DNA of 62,532 nucleotides from Porticoccus sp. (GTDB taxonomy: Bacteria > Pseudomonadota > Gammaproteobacteria > Pseudomonadales > Porticoccaceae). Positions 61,906-62,532 of this stretch are shown piece after piece. The translations under genes and the position numbers were made by a program. The DNA lies in assembly GCA_002707685.1 (NCBI GenBank), contig PANQ01000003.1, positions 145,732-208,263 of the forward strand, written 5' to 3'. Within the stretch, counting starts at the first letter, position 1. Every line of letters starts with the position of its first letter. The notes below the pieces were generated by a model. That model was not told where the DNA came from and did not search any database. It worked only from the letters and a program-made list of their open reading frames with translations.

Positions 61906-62532
61906 TCAGTTTTTGTCCAGCAGGCCCTTGAAGCCACCCAGTTTGTCCTCTACCTGTTTCTTGATCTGATCACCCGCTTCTTTAAGTGCGCCGGAATTGG
62001 CTGCCGCATTGGCGGCATTTTTATTGATCGCCACCATCACCTGGCTAACGACCTCTGCAGCGGTGGCACCGTTGGACCTTTCACCAATACCGGTCAGCTG
62101 TATGTCTGGCAAGGTCAACTCAATGGGTTTCATGTCCAACAACTGGTTCACATAGCGCATTTTTGCACCGGTTATCTTCAGATCGCGGATAATAAGTTTT
62201 TTGGCTGCGCCCTCACCGGATTCATCAGCAGAAGAGTTCGAATCACTTCCACCGGCAGCATTGCTGACATTTTTCTGTAGTTGACTGAGGTTCGTGCCAC
62301 CCTTCCCCGACTCGTAAGTAATTTCAGGGGCAACAATACGGATGCTGTTGATCACAATAGTATCGGTGGTGATGGACCCCGGTTCAATAGAGAGGAATAT
62401 TTCCCCCAGAGAAAATGCATCAGCGCTGCTGAAGCCAGCGGGATTGCCCACCACCAGCCCCTGCAGGCTTCCCTCACCAGTTTTCAGGGAAAGGTCGACA
62501 TCTGCCAGCGTGACATCGGACTGGGTCAGCCT
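61906..62532 (-). CDS. AsmA-like/DUF748-type protein, C-terminal part
   Basis: The frame is open to the last base, so the gene continues beyond the window and 208 residues are present. Reading from the edge: LTQSDVTLADVDLSLKTGEGSLQGLVVGNPAGFSSADAFSLGEIFLSIEPGSITTDTIVINSIRIVAPEITYE, the AsmA/YicH repeat of envelope-biogenesis proteins. A Ser/Asn-rich linker and another repeat (KLIIRDLKITGAKMRYVNQLLDMKPIELTLPDIQL) follow, then an amphipathic tail. The N-terminal membrane anchor is presumably outside. The 250-bp gap to rhlE holds nothing recognised. Confidence 0.87.
   Translation of the reverse strand, partial: RLTQSDVTLADVDLSLKTGEGSLQGLVVGNPAGFSSADAFSLGEIFLSIEPGSITTDTIVINSIRIVAPEITYESGKGGTNLSQLQKNVSNAAGGSDSNSSADESGEGAAKKLIIRDLKITGAKMRYVNQLLDMKPIELTLPDIQLTGIGERSNGATAAEVVSQVMVAINKNAANAAANSGALKEAGDQIKKQVEDKLGGFKGLLDKN

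Noticed and set aside
1..62532. CRISPR arrays, tRNA or rRNA genes, prophage
   Set aside because: No regularly spaced repeats, tRNA- or rRNA-like sequence, or phage structural genes were seen on either strand by eye. A tRNAscan or Infernal run would be decisive.

Overview
The window reads as a chromosomal segment of a marine-type gammaproteobacterium, probably near the Cellvibrionales/Spongiibacteraceae. Support comes from the gatB-PA4642 order, a TIGR02647 protein, DUF1415, DUF2970, RhlE, AcnA and an OprC-like receptor. This placement is inferred from gene content and was not tested with a marker-gene tree. Both ends cut a gene: gatB at the left and an AsmA-like gene at the right. || 1-0.84 kb is core (gatB, PA4642 family). 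0.87-8.03 kb is an integron region with two complete platforms head to tail. Each has its own integrase on the minus strand and cassettes on the plus strand. Platform A has an integrase, an attI-like region and three short cassettes whose distal attC sites are decayed. Platform B has a different integrase behind a perfect LexA box, a clear attI junction, a zinc-ribbon membrane protein cassette, a PEP-CTERM gene that appears to have landed between cassettes, a 5'-truncated DUF3303 gene, two cassettes fused by a collapsed attC, and a secreted-protein cassette. Its last attC is cut by an IS3-family remnant. || 8.35-18.2 kb is mostly envelope and signalling genes: two palindromic repeats sharing an AAAGGGGTCG arm, a coiled-coil membrane protein, a PAS-GGDEF cyclase, two L,D-transpeptidases beside an Lpp/OprI-type lipoprotein, a DUF2235 hydrolase, a ZIP-like transporter, a Gdx/SugE exporter, a Met-rich copper-type TonB receptor and an HD-GYP phosphodiesterase. 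18.3-21.4 kb is molybdate uptake (modABC) with divergent modE around a 13-bp perfect inverted repeat. || 21.6-34.6 kb holds small regulators and transporters: a CPVC thioredoxin-fold protein divergent from an HxlR regulator, a LysE exporter, rlmA with a probable ATT start, yjdM, DUF1415, two YegP paralogues, a sulfur block (BigR-like ArsR, two YeeE/YedE halves, SulP), remnants of a monooxygenase and a higA antitoxin, and an alpha-carbonic anhydrase. || 35-52.4 kb is metabolic and stress-related: a GNAT-nitrilase fusion, a PAS-GAF-GGDEF protein, two KefB/C-like antiporters, tandem Usp, hemolysin III, transglutaminase, a DsbA-like isomerase, aconitase, two oxidoreductases, a cold-shock protein with three tandem hairpins behind it, a cupin and a methyltransferase. 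|| 52.4-58.9 kb is a cyanate module: a three-gene NrtA/B/D-type ABC transporter, cyanase and an NTF2-like protein, read leftward from a textbook sigma-54 promoter. A divergent PAS-AAA+-Fis activator is next to it, with three ACGA-N4-TCGT sites between, which makes a compact nitrogen-source switch. 59-62.5 kb has a serine hydrolase, rhlE and the partial AsmA-like gene.
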